Source of the DNA: Hydrogenophaga sp. PBL-H3
Lineage (GTDB): Bacteria > Pseudomonadota > Gammaproteobacteria > Burkholderiales > Burkholderiaceae_C
Assembly (NCBI RefSeq): GCF_010104355.1
Contig: NZ_CP044972.1
Span: 372,001-436,000 of the forward strand
Length of the DNA stretch: 64,000 nucleotides
Direction of reading: 5' to 3'
Below are positions 52,763 to 61,229 of the stretch, one piece after another. A program made the translations under genes and the position numbers. Under the pieces are notes generated by a model. It made no database searches. It saw only the letters and a program-made list of their open reading frames with translations, and was not told where the DNA came from. Each line of letters begins with the position of its first letter. Within the stretch, counting starts at the first letter, position 1.

Positions 52763-53740
52763 TCAGTTGGCGGTGATGTTGTTTTCTTTGACGATCCTGC
52801 GCCAGCGGGCCTCTTCGGCGCGCACGTAGGCGTCCAGCTCGGCGGGCGTGCCGGCGCTGATCGCCAGGCCTTCCTGCTCCACCTTCTTGCGGAAATCGTC
52901 GGTGGCCACGGCCTTCCTGGCGGCGGCGTTGAGCTTGGTGATCACGTCGGGCGGCGTGCCGGCGGGCGCGTACAGGCCGTACCAGCTCTCCATCACGTAG
53001 CCCGGAATGGTTTCTGCAATCGTCGGGATGTTCTTGAGCACCGGCGAGTGTTCGGCGCCGGTCACGGCCAGGGCGCGCAGCCGGCCGCTGTCCAGGCCCG
53101 AGGACACGGCGGTGGCGGTGCCGAAAATCATGTCGACCTGTCCACCCATCAGGTCCGTGAGCGCCGGCCCGGCGCCGCGGTAGGGGATGTGCCTCATCTG
53201 GACCTTCGCCAGGTTGTCGAACATCTCGCCGGCCAGGTGCGCCGAGGTGCCATTGCCCTGCGACGCGTAGTTGAGCTTGCCCGGGTTGGCCCGGGCCGCG
53301 TCCAGGATGTCCTTGACAGACTTGAACGGGCTCTCCGTGCGCACCACCAGCACGTTGGGGCCCTTGCCGATCAGGATCACCGGCGCGAACGCCTTGTCGT
53401 TGTCGTAGGGCAGCTTCTGCATCAGGCTGGGGTTCACCGCGTGCGCAAACGTCGAGATCACCAGGGTGTAGCCGTCGGCCGGGCTCTTGGCCACGGCATC
53501 GGTGCCGATGATCGTGCCCGCGCCCGGCTTGTTCTCGATGACCACCGGCTGGCCCAGCTCTCTGGACATGCCCAGCCCCAGGGTGCGCGCGATCAGGTCG
53601 GTGCCGCCGCCGGGTGCAAACGGCACCACCAGGCGAACCGGCTTGTCGGGAAACTCGGCCAGGGCGGCTGTGGCGGTGAGCGCCATCGACGCGACGAGGA
53701 AGCCCAGCCGCAGGGCGGTGGTTCGGCGGGAAAGCTGCAT
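52763..53740 (-). CDS. Bug/TctC-family binding protein
   Basis: A 325-residue periplasmic receptor with the signal MQLSRRTTALRLGFLVASMA cleaved near ALA-EF. Family blocks are FPDKPVRLVVPFAPGGGTDL, VIENKPGAGTIIGTDAVAKS and LNYASQGNGTSAHLAGEMF. It heads the minus-strand operon hydratase-synthetase-hydrolase, 20 bases before the hydratase start. It is a distant paralogue of the protein at 47036 and likely binds the acid the operon degrades. Confidence 0.92.
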   Translation of the reverse strand: MQLSRRTTALRLGFLVASMALTATAALAEFPDKPVRLVVPFAPGGGTDLIARTLGLGMSRELGQPVVIENKPGAGTIIGTDAVAKSPADGYTLVISTFAHAVNPSLMQKLPYDNDKAFAPVILIGKGPNVLVVRTESPFKSVKDILDAARANPGKLNYASQGNGTSAHLAGEMFDNLAKVQMRHIPYRGAGPALTDLMGGQVDMIFGTATAVSSGLDSGRLRALAVTGAEHSPVLKNIPTIAETIPGYVMESWYGLYAPAGTPPDVITKLNAAARKAVATDDFRKKVEQEGLAISAGTPAELDAYVRAEEARWRRIVKENNITAN

Positions 53741-53815
53741 GGAATGTCTCCTTGTGGACGCGGTGTGCCGCGCAGGAGAATGCTACGGTCGATGCCCCGC
53801 ATTTGCATCCCTTGA

Positions 53816-53832
53816 ATTCCACCCAATGGAAT
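53816..53832. promoter_or_regulatory. IclR-type operator copy 2 (ATTCCA-N5-TGGAAT)
   Basis: ATTCCA-CCCAA-TGGAAT has the same arms and spacer length as the 46931 site. It sits 21 bases upstream of the IclR start and 75 bases upstream of the Bug gene start in the other direction, a good place to control both. Confidence 0.65.
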
Positions 53833-53853
53833 GAAACCCCTGTGCCCTCCAAC

Positions 53854-54642
53854 ATGAAAACCCTGCCACCCGGCGACAAGTTCGGCACCTCGCCCACCAA
53901 CCGGTCACTGGTGCGCGGCATCGAGATCCTGCGGGCGTTCCGGCCCGGCTCCAGCTGGCTGGGCAATGGCGATCTGGCGGAGCGCACGGGTCTGTCGCCG
54001 TCCACCATCAGCCGCCTGACGCAGACCCTGGTGACGGCCGGCATGCTGCAGCACGACCCGCAACGCCGCGCCTACCGGCTGGCCCCGCCCGTGCTCAGCT
54101 TCGCGCACGCCATGCGGGCGGGCTCGACGGTGCTGGCGGTGGCCGCGCCACGCATGCGGGCGCTGGCCGAAAGCCGGCGCATCAACGTCGGGCTGGCGGC
54201 GCCTGACAACGACGAGATGGTCTACCTGGAATCCATCCGCTACAACCGCCGGGTGGCGCTGCGCAACGTGGTCTCGGGACAGCGGGTGCCCATGGAGCTG
54301 ACCTCGCTGGGCAGGGCCTACCTGTCGACCGTGTCGGCCGACCGGCGAAAGGCCTTGTTCAAGGTGTTCCAGCAGCGCTGTGGTGACCACTGGCGCGAGG
54401 TGCAGGCGGAGATCCACGCCGCCATCCGGCAGGTGCAGGAGCAGGGCTTTTGCGCGGCCTCCTGGCAAGCCGAGGTGGTGGCCATGGCCACGCCCCTGGC
54501 CACCGTGGAGGGGGTCTACGTGCTGAACATCAGCGTCTCGACCGAGGAGCCCCTGCCCTGCGTGGTGCGCGAGCTTTCCGGCGCGCTCAAGGCCCTGGCC
54601 GCCGAGCTGCAGGCCGCGCTCGCGCGGGACATCGGGCCTTAG
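53854..54642 (+). CDS. IclR-family regulator of the Bug/acyl-CoA cluster
   Basis: A 262-residue regulator. The winged helix covers about 15-75 (TNRSLVRGIEILRAFRPGSS, then GLSPSTISRLTQTLVTAGML). The IclR effector domain has MVYLESIRYNRRVALRNVVS near 125 and RAYLSTVSADRR after it. An in-frame GTG at 53842 could be the true start. It diverges from the Bug-hydratase-synthetase-hydrolase operon. Two copies of one inverted repeat mark its likely targets. Confidence 0.9.
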   Translation: MKTLPPGDKFGTSPTNRSLVRGIEILRAFRPGSSWLGNGDLAERTGLSPSTISRLTQTLVTAGMLQHDPQRRAYRLAPPVLSFAHAMRAGSTVLAVAAPRMRALAESRRINVGLAAPDNDEMVYLESIRYNRRVALRNVVSGQRVPMELTSLGRAYLSTVSADRRKALFKVFQQRCGDHWREVQAEIHAAIRQVQEQGFCAASWQAEVVAMATPLATVEGVYVLNISVSTEEPLPCVVRELSGALKALAAELQAALARDIGP

Positions 54643-54645
54643 CGC

Positions 54646-55320
54646 TCACGCGGCCTTCGGGCGCCGCACGGCGCGCACCTTGCCGCTCTCTCCACCGCCG
54701 CAATAGAAGAGATCGGTGCCGTCGGACTCGAGGCCACTCACGCCGGTGCCGGGTGGCATGTCGAGCCGCTCCAGCACCGCGCCGCTGGCGGGGTCGATGC
54801 GCCGGATGTCGCTCGCCTCGCCTTCCCAGGTGCCGTGCCAGAGCTCGCCGTCGACCCAGGTCACGCCGGTGACGAAGCTGTCGGACTCGATGGTGCGGCG
54901 GATCGCGCCGGTGGACGGGTCGATCTGGTGGATCTTGCGGTCGCGGTACTGGCCCACCCACAGGCTGCCTTCGGCCCAGGTGAGCCCGGAGTCGCTGCCG
55001 CCACCGGGCGCGGGAATGGTGTGCAGCACCTGGCCGGTGGCCGGGTCGATCTTGTCGATGCGCGCCTCGGCGATCTGGTAGAGGTGGGTGCCGTCGAAAG
55101 CGGTGCCGGCGTCGCCAGCGTGCTCCAGCGTGCGGGTGGTCTCGCCGCTGGTGGGATCGAAGGCCAGGATCTGCGCGCCGACAGAGGCCCAGACGCGCTG
55201 GCCATCGTGGGTGACGCCGTTCACGCGGCCAGCGCCGTCGAAGGGGCCGTACTCGCGCACGATCTCGGCGGGGCGCGCCGTGGTGGCGCGCCGGGGGGGT
55301 GTTGCGGTCTTGCTGTTCAT
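54646..55320 (-). CDS. Beta-propeller protein (Vgb/glutamine-cyclotransferase-like)
   Basis: A 224-residue protein of about four to five repeated blades such as GVTHDGQRVWASVGAQILAF, GLTWAEGSLWVGQYRDRKIH and GVTWVDGELWHGTWEGEASD. Each blade contains W-V/A and an IDP.TG turn. It has no signal peptide. Proteins of this fold include virginiamycin lyase and glutaminyl cyclotransferase, but their catalytic residues are not evident here. It is co-transcribed with the HTH protein upstream (48-base gap). Confidence 0.75.
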   Translation of the reverse strand: MNSKTATPPRRATTARPAEIVREYGPFDGAGRVNGVTHDGQRVWASVGAQILAFDPTSGETTRTLEHAGDAGTAFDGTHLYQIAEARIDKIDPATGQVLHTIPAPGGGSDSGLTWAEGSLWVGQYRDRKIHQIDPSTGAIRRTIESDSFVTGVTWVDGELWHGTWEGEASDIRRIDPASGAVLERLDMPPGTGVSGLESDGTDLFYCGGGESGKVRAVRRPKAA

Positions 55321-55368
55321 GGAGGGCTCCTGGTGGTCAGCGCCGTGGTCCGGCGCCTGGAGGCCGCT

Positions 55369-56589
55369 CTATTCAATCGGCAGCGCAGCGGGGAGTAACA
55401 AGATCGTCGTGAAACCGGCCAGGGTCGGCGCCAGCCAGCGCCGCGACCGCGCCTGCCCGATGGCGCGCACCCGGCCCTCGGTCTCCAGCTCGGCCAGCGC
55501 GCGCTGCACGGTGCGCTGGCTCGCACCCAGCGCCAGCGCCAGGGCCGAAGTGGACCAGGCCGCGCCGTCGCTGAGCAGCGCCACCAGCGAGGCCTGGTCG
55601 CCGTCGAAGGGCGGCGCCAGCAACACGACCTCGCGCCCGTCCAGCGGCTGCAGCACGAAGCCGCGCCCGGTGGCCTCGATGCGCGCCATGGTCTTCACCA
55701 GCGCGCGCAGCCGGCCGATCTCGACCCGCAGCCGTGCGCGGTGGGTCTCGTCGGGGCGGCGGGTGCGAAACGCATCCGCGATCAGCGCCTCGCGGTCCAC
55801 GCCGCCCGGCCAGGCCTGCGCCAGCGCGCGCGCCAGGGCAAACAGCACCGGCCGGCGCGCCAGCGCCACCCACGCCGAACCGTGGCCCAGGCCGTGGCGG
55901 CAGGCGTCGACCACGAGCGCCTGCGACGCCAGCAGCGCCGCCACCGCTTCGAGCGTCAGCGCCTGCTCACCGCCCTGTGTCTGGCGGCGCGCTGCGGGCT
56001 GATCCAGCGTGGCCAGCGCCCGCGCCACCTCGGCTTGCAGCGCCGGCACCCCCGAGCGCTCAGCCGCTGCCCGTGCTTGCGCGAGTGACGCGCGCGCCGT
56101 GTCCACGCGCAGCGAGCGCAGCGCGAGTTCGGCCGCGACCAGCTCGGCCACCGCCGCCAGCGCCGGCGACAGGCCTCGCGCGTCGAGCTGCGCGAGCGCG
56201 GCCGTGGCTTCGTCCAGGCGGCCGAGCAGCACCAGCCGGCGCGCCGCGATGAGCCGCGCCTGCAGCGCGTTGGCGCGATCGGCGTGGGCGTCGAGCGTGG
56301 CGGCTGCCGCGGCCAGCGGACGGGGCGAACCACCAAGGTCGCGCATGGCCAGCGCCACCTCGGCTTCGGCCACCACACAGCGCGCCCGGGCCAGTTCCTC
56401 GCGGGCACCAAAACCCCGGCCCGCGCGGCGCAGCAACTCGCGCGCACGCGGGTGTTCGCCGAGCTGGGCCATGGCAATGCCGCGCAAGGCCAGCGCTGGC
56501 GGGTCGTCGCGCAGGGCAACGCGTTTGAGCGCACCGAGCGCGTCGCCCGCGGCGAGTGCGCGCGCGCTGGCCGTGATCAGGGAATCCAT
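55369..56589 (-). CDS. Helix-turn-helix regulator with Ala-rich helical N-terminal region
   Basis: A 406-residue protein. Residues 1-220 are Ala/Leu/Arg-rich helices that look like degenerate TPR repeats. About 235-320 contains WPGGVDREALIADAFRTRRP, then ETHRARLRVEIGRLRALV, resembling a winged helix of the BTAD/OmpR type. The end (about 350-390) has a second wHTH-like segment ALALALGASQRTVQRALAEL. No receiver domain is seen. It probably controls itself and the beta-propeller gene. Confidence 0.75.
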   Translation of the reverse strand: MDSLITASARALAAGDALGALKRVALRDDPPALALRGIAMAQLGEHPRARELLRRAGRGFGAREELARARCVVAEAEVALAMRDLGGSPRPLAAAAATLDAHADRANALQARLIAARRLVLLGRLDEATAALAQLDARGLSPALAAVAELVAAELALRSLRVDTARASLAQARAAAERSGVPALQAEVARALATLDQPAARRQTQGGEQALTLEAVAALLASQALVVDACRHGLGHGSAWVALARRPVLFALARALAQAWPGGVDREALIADAFRTRRPDETHRARLRVEIGRLRALVKTMARIEATGRGFVLQPLDGREVVLLAPPFDGDQASLVALLSDGAAWSTSALALALGASQRTVQRALAELETEGRVRAIGQARSRRWLAPTLAGFTTILLLPAALPIE

Positions 56590-56598
56590 GGCCAGAGG

Positions 56599-57546
56599 CT
56601 ACAGCGTCGCATGTTCTCCGATCAGGAACTCATCGATCAGACGCTGCACGATGGTTGCCTGCAAAGCGTCTTTCGGTTTCTTGAGCGGATCCCGCGTGCG
56701 GCTGCTGGACAGTGCGCGCTTGAGCTTGACGAAGGCGGCGGGTGACACCGTGTTCATGCGTGCCATGGCGCCATTGCTTGCCACCACCACCTGCGAGAAC
56801 CGCTCTGCGCCCAGCATGCGCGAGCCGCTGCTCACCTGCACGGCCCAAAGGTCCTCTTCCTTGTGGCTCATTCGAAGCGGGTGCGGGTCTTCGCCCCTGG
56901 CATCGCGGCGGATCACGTCCACCTCGAAGCCTTGCGCGTTCACGGCGGTCTGCAGCTGATCAGCCCTGACTTCGAATGTCTTGTCGGCTTTGCGCAGGAC
57001 GTCGATGAACGAGATGTCGGCTTCTTCCAGCCGCGAAAAGAACGTGACCCGTTTGCGGGTGTCGAACAACACGTCCACGTCTTGCGTGGCCAGGGCTTGA
57101 GGCGCGATCCGCACACCCGCCGCAGCCTCGAACGCGTAAAGCGCGTGGGTGCCCACCGTCAGGAGGTGGGGCGACAGCCCATATTGCTCGAAGCGTTGCA
57201 GGATGGCCACCAGGATGGTCGGACAGCGACCCACACGCAGTGCGCGGTTCAGGCGCTCGTGGCGCGCAACGCTTTCTTTCAGGGTGGCAAGCCGACCTTC
57301 CAGCTGGTGCTTGCGCTCGGTGAAGCGTGCTTGCATCGCCTCGGTTTCGGGTGTTTGCAGGCCCAACCGCGTTTGCCGCGCAGCGGTGTTGGAGCGCACG
57401 AGGTAGGTGTGGCCCCGGTCCTGGCGCCAGAACATGGACCCTCGTACCTCGCTGGCCGCCCGGCGTGCCTGCTCCATGGCGCTGTAACTGGACTCGGCGT
57501 CGATGTACTGGCGCAGCTGGTCTTCGGTGAGGGGGGTGAAATCCAA
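56599..57546 (-). CDS. GSU2403-family nucleotidyltransferase-fold protein
   Basis: A 315-residue protein. LTVGTHALYAFEAAAGVRIA near residue 130 and LATQDVDVLFDTRKR near 152 resemble the GS..DxD nucleotidyltransferase motif in the GSU2403 family. The N-terminal third is helical with a charged coiled region (ERKHQLEGRLATLKESVARH). The start is TTG at 57546, because no ATG precedes the conserved region. Its function is unknown, and related folds occur in MNT/AbiEii-type toxins. No partner gene is adjacent. A long inverted repeat overlaps the promoter. Confidence 0.75.
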   Translation of the reverse strand: MDFTPLTEDQLRQYIDAESSYSAMEQARRAASEVRGSMFWRQDRGHTYLVRSNTAARQTRLGLQTPETEAMQARFTERKHQLEGRLATLKESVARHERLNRALRVGRCPTILVAILQRFEQYGLSPHLLTVGTHALYAFEAAAGVRIAPQALATQDVDVLFDTRKRVTFFSRLEEADISFIDVLRKADKTFEVRADQLQTAVNAQGFEVDVIRRDARGEDPHPLRMSHKEEDLWAVQVSSGSRMLGAERFSQVVVASNGAMARMNTVSPAAFVKLKRALSSSRTRDPLKKPKDALQATIVQRLIDEFLIGEHATL

Positions 57547-57557
57547 GGGATGAGGTC

Positions 57558-57596
57558 TCGCACAAGATTTTCAGGAAATTTGATTTTCTTGTGCGA
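57558..57596 (-). promoter_or_regulatory. 10-bp inverted repeat ahead of the nucleotidyltransferase gene
   Basis: TCGCACAAGA and TCTTGTGCGA are perfect ten-base arms with a 19-base AT-rich spacer, ending 12 bases from the TTG start. It could be an operator or an mRNA hairpin controlling translation. Confidence 0.5.
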
Positions 57597-57847
57597 AGCG
57601 ATGGGGGTCAAGGCATTTGTGCCTTCGCGTCCTGCGGCGCTCCGCGCAGCGACAACCGCGAAAGAGCCTTGGGCCCGGAGGTGTTGGGCAGCCCAGGAAC
57701 AGGCGGGTGATCCGGGCTCAGTTCAAGGATTCGCCGATGGGCCGGCAGCGTACCGTTCATGGGCGCAGCGTGGGTTCGCGTTCCACCGTGCACAACCTCG
57801 CCTATCCACGATCGGAAACGTTCCGCCCCACACCGAGAGCCTTCCCC
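57597..57847. other. Intergenic region upstream of the autotransporter gene
   Basis: No separate gene is supported. The autotransporter frame stays open back to 57617, but this extension would put about 77 non-signal residues before a good signal peptide. A GC-rich hairpin (TGCGGCGC-TCC-GCGCAGCG region) lies near 57640. Confidence 0.35.
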
Positions 57848-59551
57848 ATGACACACCCCGGTGGCCGCTGCCTGACCCACTCGCCGAGTTCGCGCCAACG
57901 TGCCCGACAACTGTTTGCCTTGGCCACGTTGGCGGCTTGTTTGTTGGTGGCGCGCGGCGAGGCATTTGCCGGTGCGTGTGCGCCCGACGCCAGTGTCGCG
58001 GTCGATTGCTCGTTCCTCGTGATCAACAACCCCAACCAGACGATCACGATCAACGCGGGCGCCACGGTCCACACCCCCAACAGCCTGGGTGTCTGGATCA
58101 AGCCGTCGGCCACCGGCATCACCCTGATCAACAACGGCATCATTTCCGCGGGTGACGAGACGCTGTTCAACCAGGGCACGATCACCACCTTCATCAACAA
58201 CGGCGTGATCGGACCGGGTTACCACTTCTACAACCAGGGGGCCATTGGCACGCTCACCAACATGGGCTCGATGACGGGGCAGTTCAGGTCGATGCTCAAC
58301 CACGCGCCCATCACCACCCTGAACAACCGTCAGGGCGGCAGCTCGCCGCTGACGATGCACGACGGCGGCTTGCCGGCCAACTACAACATCATCATCGACA
58401 GCCCCGGCGTGTATGGAAAGATGTCGGCGTTCAACAGCGGAGGCCACATGACCTTCGGCATCTACAACACCTCGGTGGTGGCACCGGGCACCTACGAAGA
58501 CGTGTTGAGCAACTTCGACGGTTCGTGGCTGGACAACACGGCAGGAACGTACGCCGGCCTCGCCTGGTCCTTGCGGTTCGATGGCGCCAACTACGACCTC
58601 GTCTTCGCAGCACCCGGCCCCACGGCCCAGGCCACCCTGAGTTCCCTGCAAGCCACCGCCGGAGGTCTGCGCTCCGTCTTCGCCGTGCAGACCGCTTACC
58701 TCAATCCCGGCCTGAGCCACGACTGCGCGCTGTTCGACGGCAAAGGCCTGTGCGTGGCGGCCACCGCGCGCAACACCTCGGTGCAAGGCTCGAACGCGGG
58801 CGCTACCTCGGGGGTCGTGACCCTGGCCTGGCGTGTGCAACCCACGCTGCGCCTGGGCGCTTACGTGGAGCAGACGCTGGATTCCACCGGCGACCCTTCG
58901 GTGAACGTGCGCAAAGGCAACCCGGATGTGGGTGTGTTTGCGGTCTGGAACCAGCGCCCGGACGGTGACGGCACGCAGGTGCGCGTGGCGCACCGCCAGG
59001 GGCAAAAGAAGGTCGACATCACCCGCCCGGTGGTGGCCGGCTCCGAGCCGGGCTCCGGCACCGCGGGCCTCACCTCGCGCGGCACGCAGCTGACCTGGAG
59101 CCACGGCATGCGCCTGGACGACGCGTGGCGCGTGAGCCCCTACCTGGGTGTGCGCGTCATCCAGATCGAGCGCGGCGCCTACAGCGAAACGGCGTCGGCC
59201 AGTGTCACCGCGCCCCTGAGCCACGGTGCGTTGTCCGAACGCTCGGTGATCCTGCTGCTGGGCAGCCATGTGTCGGCGCGGCTCACGCCACGTTTCACGC
59301 TCACGGGCTTCGCTGGTCTGGAGCACGACCACTCGCACAAAACCAGCGACTACAGCGCCACCGGTGTGGCTGCGCTGCAGCCGTTCGAGTTCAACAGCAA
59401 CCCGAAAAAGACCCGGCCCGTGGCCTCGGTCGGGGGCGTTTACGACATCAACAAGACCCAGCAGCTCAGCGCGCAGTGGGTCTACCGCAAAGAAGCCTTC
59501 TCGTCGTCGGCCACCAACTCCTTGCTGGCGAGCTACTCGGTCGGGTTCTGA
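57848..59551 (+). CDS. Autotransporter-like outer-membrane protein
   Basis: A 567-residue protein. An extended signal region (basic stretch, then LFALATLAACLLVARGEAFA) ends near residue 42. A short passenger at about 45-260 holds Asn/Gly-rich repeats such as TLINNGIISAGDETLFNQG, ITTFINNGVIGPGYHFYNQG and IGTLTNMGSMTG, which fit a small beta-helix. The last 270 residues look like an autotransporter beta-barrel and end in SVGF with a terminal Phe. The passenger is much shorter than in classical autotransporters. Only four Cys are present. Confidence 0.8.
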   Translation: MTHPGGRCLTHSPSSRQRARQLFALATLAACLLVARGEAFAGACAPDASVAVDCSFLVINNPNQTITINAGATVHTPNSLGVWIKPSATGITLINNGIISAGDETLFNQGTITTFINNGVIGPGYHFYNQGAIGTLTNMGSMTGQFRSMLNHAPITTLNNRQGGSSPLTMHDGGLPANYNIIIDSPGVYGKMSAFNSGGHMTFGIYNTSVVAPGTYEDVLSNFDGSWLDNTAGTYAGLAWSLRFDGANYDLVFAAPGPTAQATLSSLQATAGGLRSVFAVQTAYLNPGLSHDCALFDGKGLCVAATARNTSVQGSNAGATSGVVTLAWRVQPTLRLGAYVEQTLDSTGDPSVNVRKGNPDVGVFAVWNQRPDGDGTQVRVAHRQGQKKVDITRPVVAGSEPGSGTAGLTSRGTQLTWSHGMRLDDAWRVSPYLGVRVIQIERGAYSETASASVTAPLSHGALSERSVILLLGSHVSARLTPRFTLTGFAGLEHDHSHKTSDYSATGVAALQPFEFNSNPKKTRPVASVGGVYDINKTQQLSAQWVYRKEAFSSSATNSLLASYSVGF

Positions 59552-59562
59552 CCGGGCGGTAC

Positions 59563-61092
59563 TCAGCCCGCCCGCTCCCACAACTGCGCGATCCGCTCGC
59601 CGATGCGCCGACCGTGCGTCAGCGTCACTTCCCCCAGCGACATTTCGCTGCGGCGCTGGCGGGCGGCCCTCAGCGCGGCGACTGCGTCGGTGGTGGCGCC
59701 CTGGCGGTCGAGCGTGGCGGCCTGCAGCACGTGCGGCAGGTGGAAGCGCGGGTCGACCCGGCACGACAGCCGGGCTTCCACCAGCGCTTCGTCGACACGA
59801 TCGGCGCGCAGCAGAAAGCGCCCGAGCAACCAGCCCCAGAAGCCCAGGCGGCGGTCGCGCGGGCTGATCTTCATGCCGTAGCGCATCCGCTCGATACCCT
59901 CGTCCAGCTTGCGGTTCATCGCCAGCGCGGCGCCCATGGCCACGTGCGCCTGGGCGTTGCTCGGGTTGAGTGCCAGCGCGTGCTGCAGCGTGTCGATGCC
60001 GCGTTTGTAGTGGCCCAGGTCGCACAGGGCGCAACCCGCGTAGCCCAGCACCTCGGAGCTGCCGTCGTCCAGCGTGATGGCCGAGTTGGCCGAGGCCAGC
60101 ACGTCGGCGCGCAGGTCCGGCGTGTCCGGGACCATGCCGATATTGGACGCCAGGATGGTCAGCAGCGCGTACTGGCTGTGGCTCAGGCCGAAGCTGGGGT
60201 CGAGCTGGGTGCTGCGCTGCAGCTCGGCCCGCGCCGTGGCCATGCCGTCGGCGCTCCAGCCCTTGGCGGCCAGCGCACCCACGGCCTCGTGGTAGTGCGC
60301 CCAGGCGTCGAGGTTTTCCGGGCGCTGGCGGCGGATGTGGGCGATCTCGGCCCGGGTGAGTTCGGGCTCCAGCTCGCTGATGATGCCGCGCGCGATGCTT
60401 TCCTGCGCATCGACTGCGCCGCTGGCCAGGCTGTCGGCCTGGCTGTCGAACTGCGCGCTCCACAGGATGCGGGCCGAAGCCGCTTCGATCAGCTGCAGCG
60501 AGACACGCAGCGCATCGGCCTTGGGACGCACGCTGCCCTGCACCAGAAAACGCACGCCGAGTTGCCGCGCCACGTCCTGCAGCGGGGCCTGATGGCCGCG
60601 AAACACCAGCGACGAGGCGTGTGCGATGAGGACAAAACCGGGCACGCGGGCCAGCAGCGCGGTGACGTCTTCCACCAGGCCCTGCGCAAAAAATGCAATG
60701 CGCGGATCGTCCGACAGCACGCTCAGGGGCATCACCGCAATGGTCGGGCGCTCCAGCGATTCGGCGGGCAGCGGCACTGGATGGCGCGCTGTGTCGGCTT
60801 GAAGATCGAGCGTGAATCGGTATCCCCGGCCCGAGACGGTGGTGATGGCGCCCGAGCCCAGGATCTTGCGCAGCGCGGACACGTGCACCGAGAGGTTGTT
60901 TTCTTCCACCACCTGGCCCGGCCAGACCTGTTCCAGCACCTCACCCTTGCTCAGCACGCGGTCGCGCTGCGTCACCAGGCACAACAGCAGGTCAAAGGCG
61001 CGCGAGCCCAGCGCGGCGGGCACGCCGTCGACCAGCAGCACACGCTCGGACGGTCGGAGCTCGAAGCGATCAAAGCGGTAGGACTCGGGCAC
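59563..61092 (-). CDS. CadC-like winged-helix regulator with TPR domain
   Basis: A 509-residue cytoplasmic protein starting at GTG 61092 with GGAG upstream. Residues 1-95 form an OmpR-type winged helix (SRAFDLLLCLVTQRDRVLSK, then NNLSVHVSALRKILG). The middle (110-230) resembles the adenylate-cyclase-associated TolB-like domain (PTIAVMPLSVLSDDPRIAFF). The C-terminal half has TPR-like repeats. There is no membrane helix, unlike CadC. It diverges from the methyltransferase-OsmC operon and probably controls it. Confidence 0.85.
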   Translation of the reverse strand: MPESYRFDRFELRPSERVLLVDGVPAALGSRAFDLLLCLVTQRDRVLSKGEVLEQVWPGQVVEENNLSVHVSALRKILGSGAITTVSGRGYRFTLDLQADTARHPVPLPAESLERPTIAVMPLSVLSDDPRIAFFAQGLVEDVTALLARVPGFVLIAHASSLVFRGHQAPLQDVARQLGVRFLVQGSVRPKADALRVSLQLIEAASARILWSAQFDSQADSLASGAVDAQESIARGIISELEPELTRAEIAHIRRQRPENLDAWAHYHEAVGALAAKGWSADGMATARAELQRSTQLDPSFGLSHSQYALLTILASNIGMVPDTPDLRADVLASANSAITLDDGSSEVLGYAGCALCDLGHYKRGIDTLQHALALNPSNAQAHVAMGAALAMNRKLDEGIERMRYGMKISPRDRRLGFWGWLLGRFLLRADRVDEALVEARLSCRVDPRFHLPHVLQAATLDRQGATTDAVAALRAARQRRSEMSLGEVTLTHGRRIGERIAQLWERAG

Positions 61093-61229
61093 GCGGGCTC
61101 CAGTGGAACGGTGGGTTCAGAAAATACAGGAAGTCTTTAGAAAAAGCCAAGGACGCCCCGGGTGTCCCGGGTGGACAGTCGGGTCTCCAGACAGCGACAT
61201 TGTTCAACACCCAACCCGAAGGAAGACAC

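Noticed and set aside
57617..57847. N-terminal extension of the autotransporter frame
   Set aside because: It would precede a good signal peptide with about 77 unrelated residues, and the ATG at 57848 fits secretion better.
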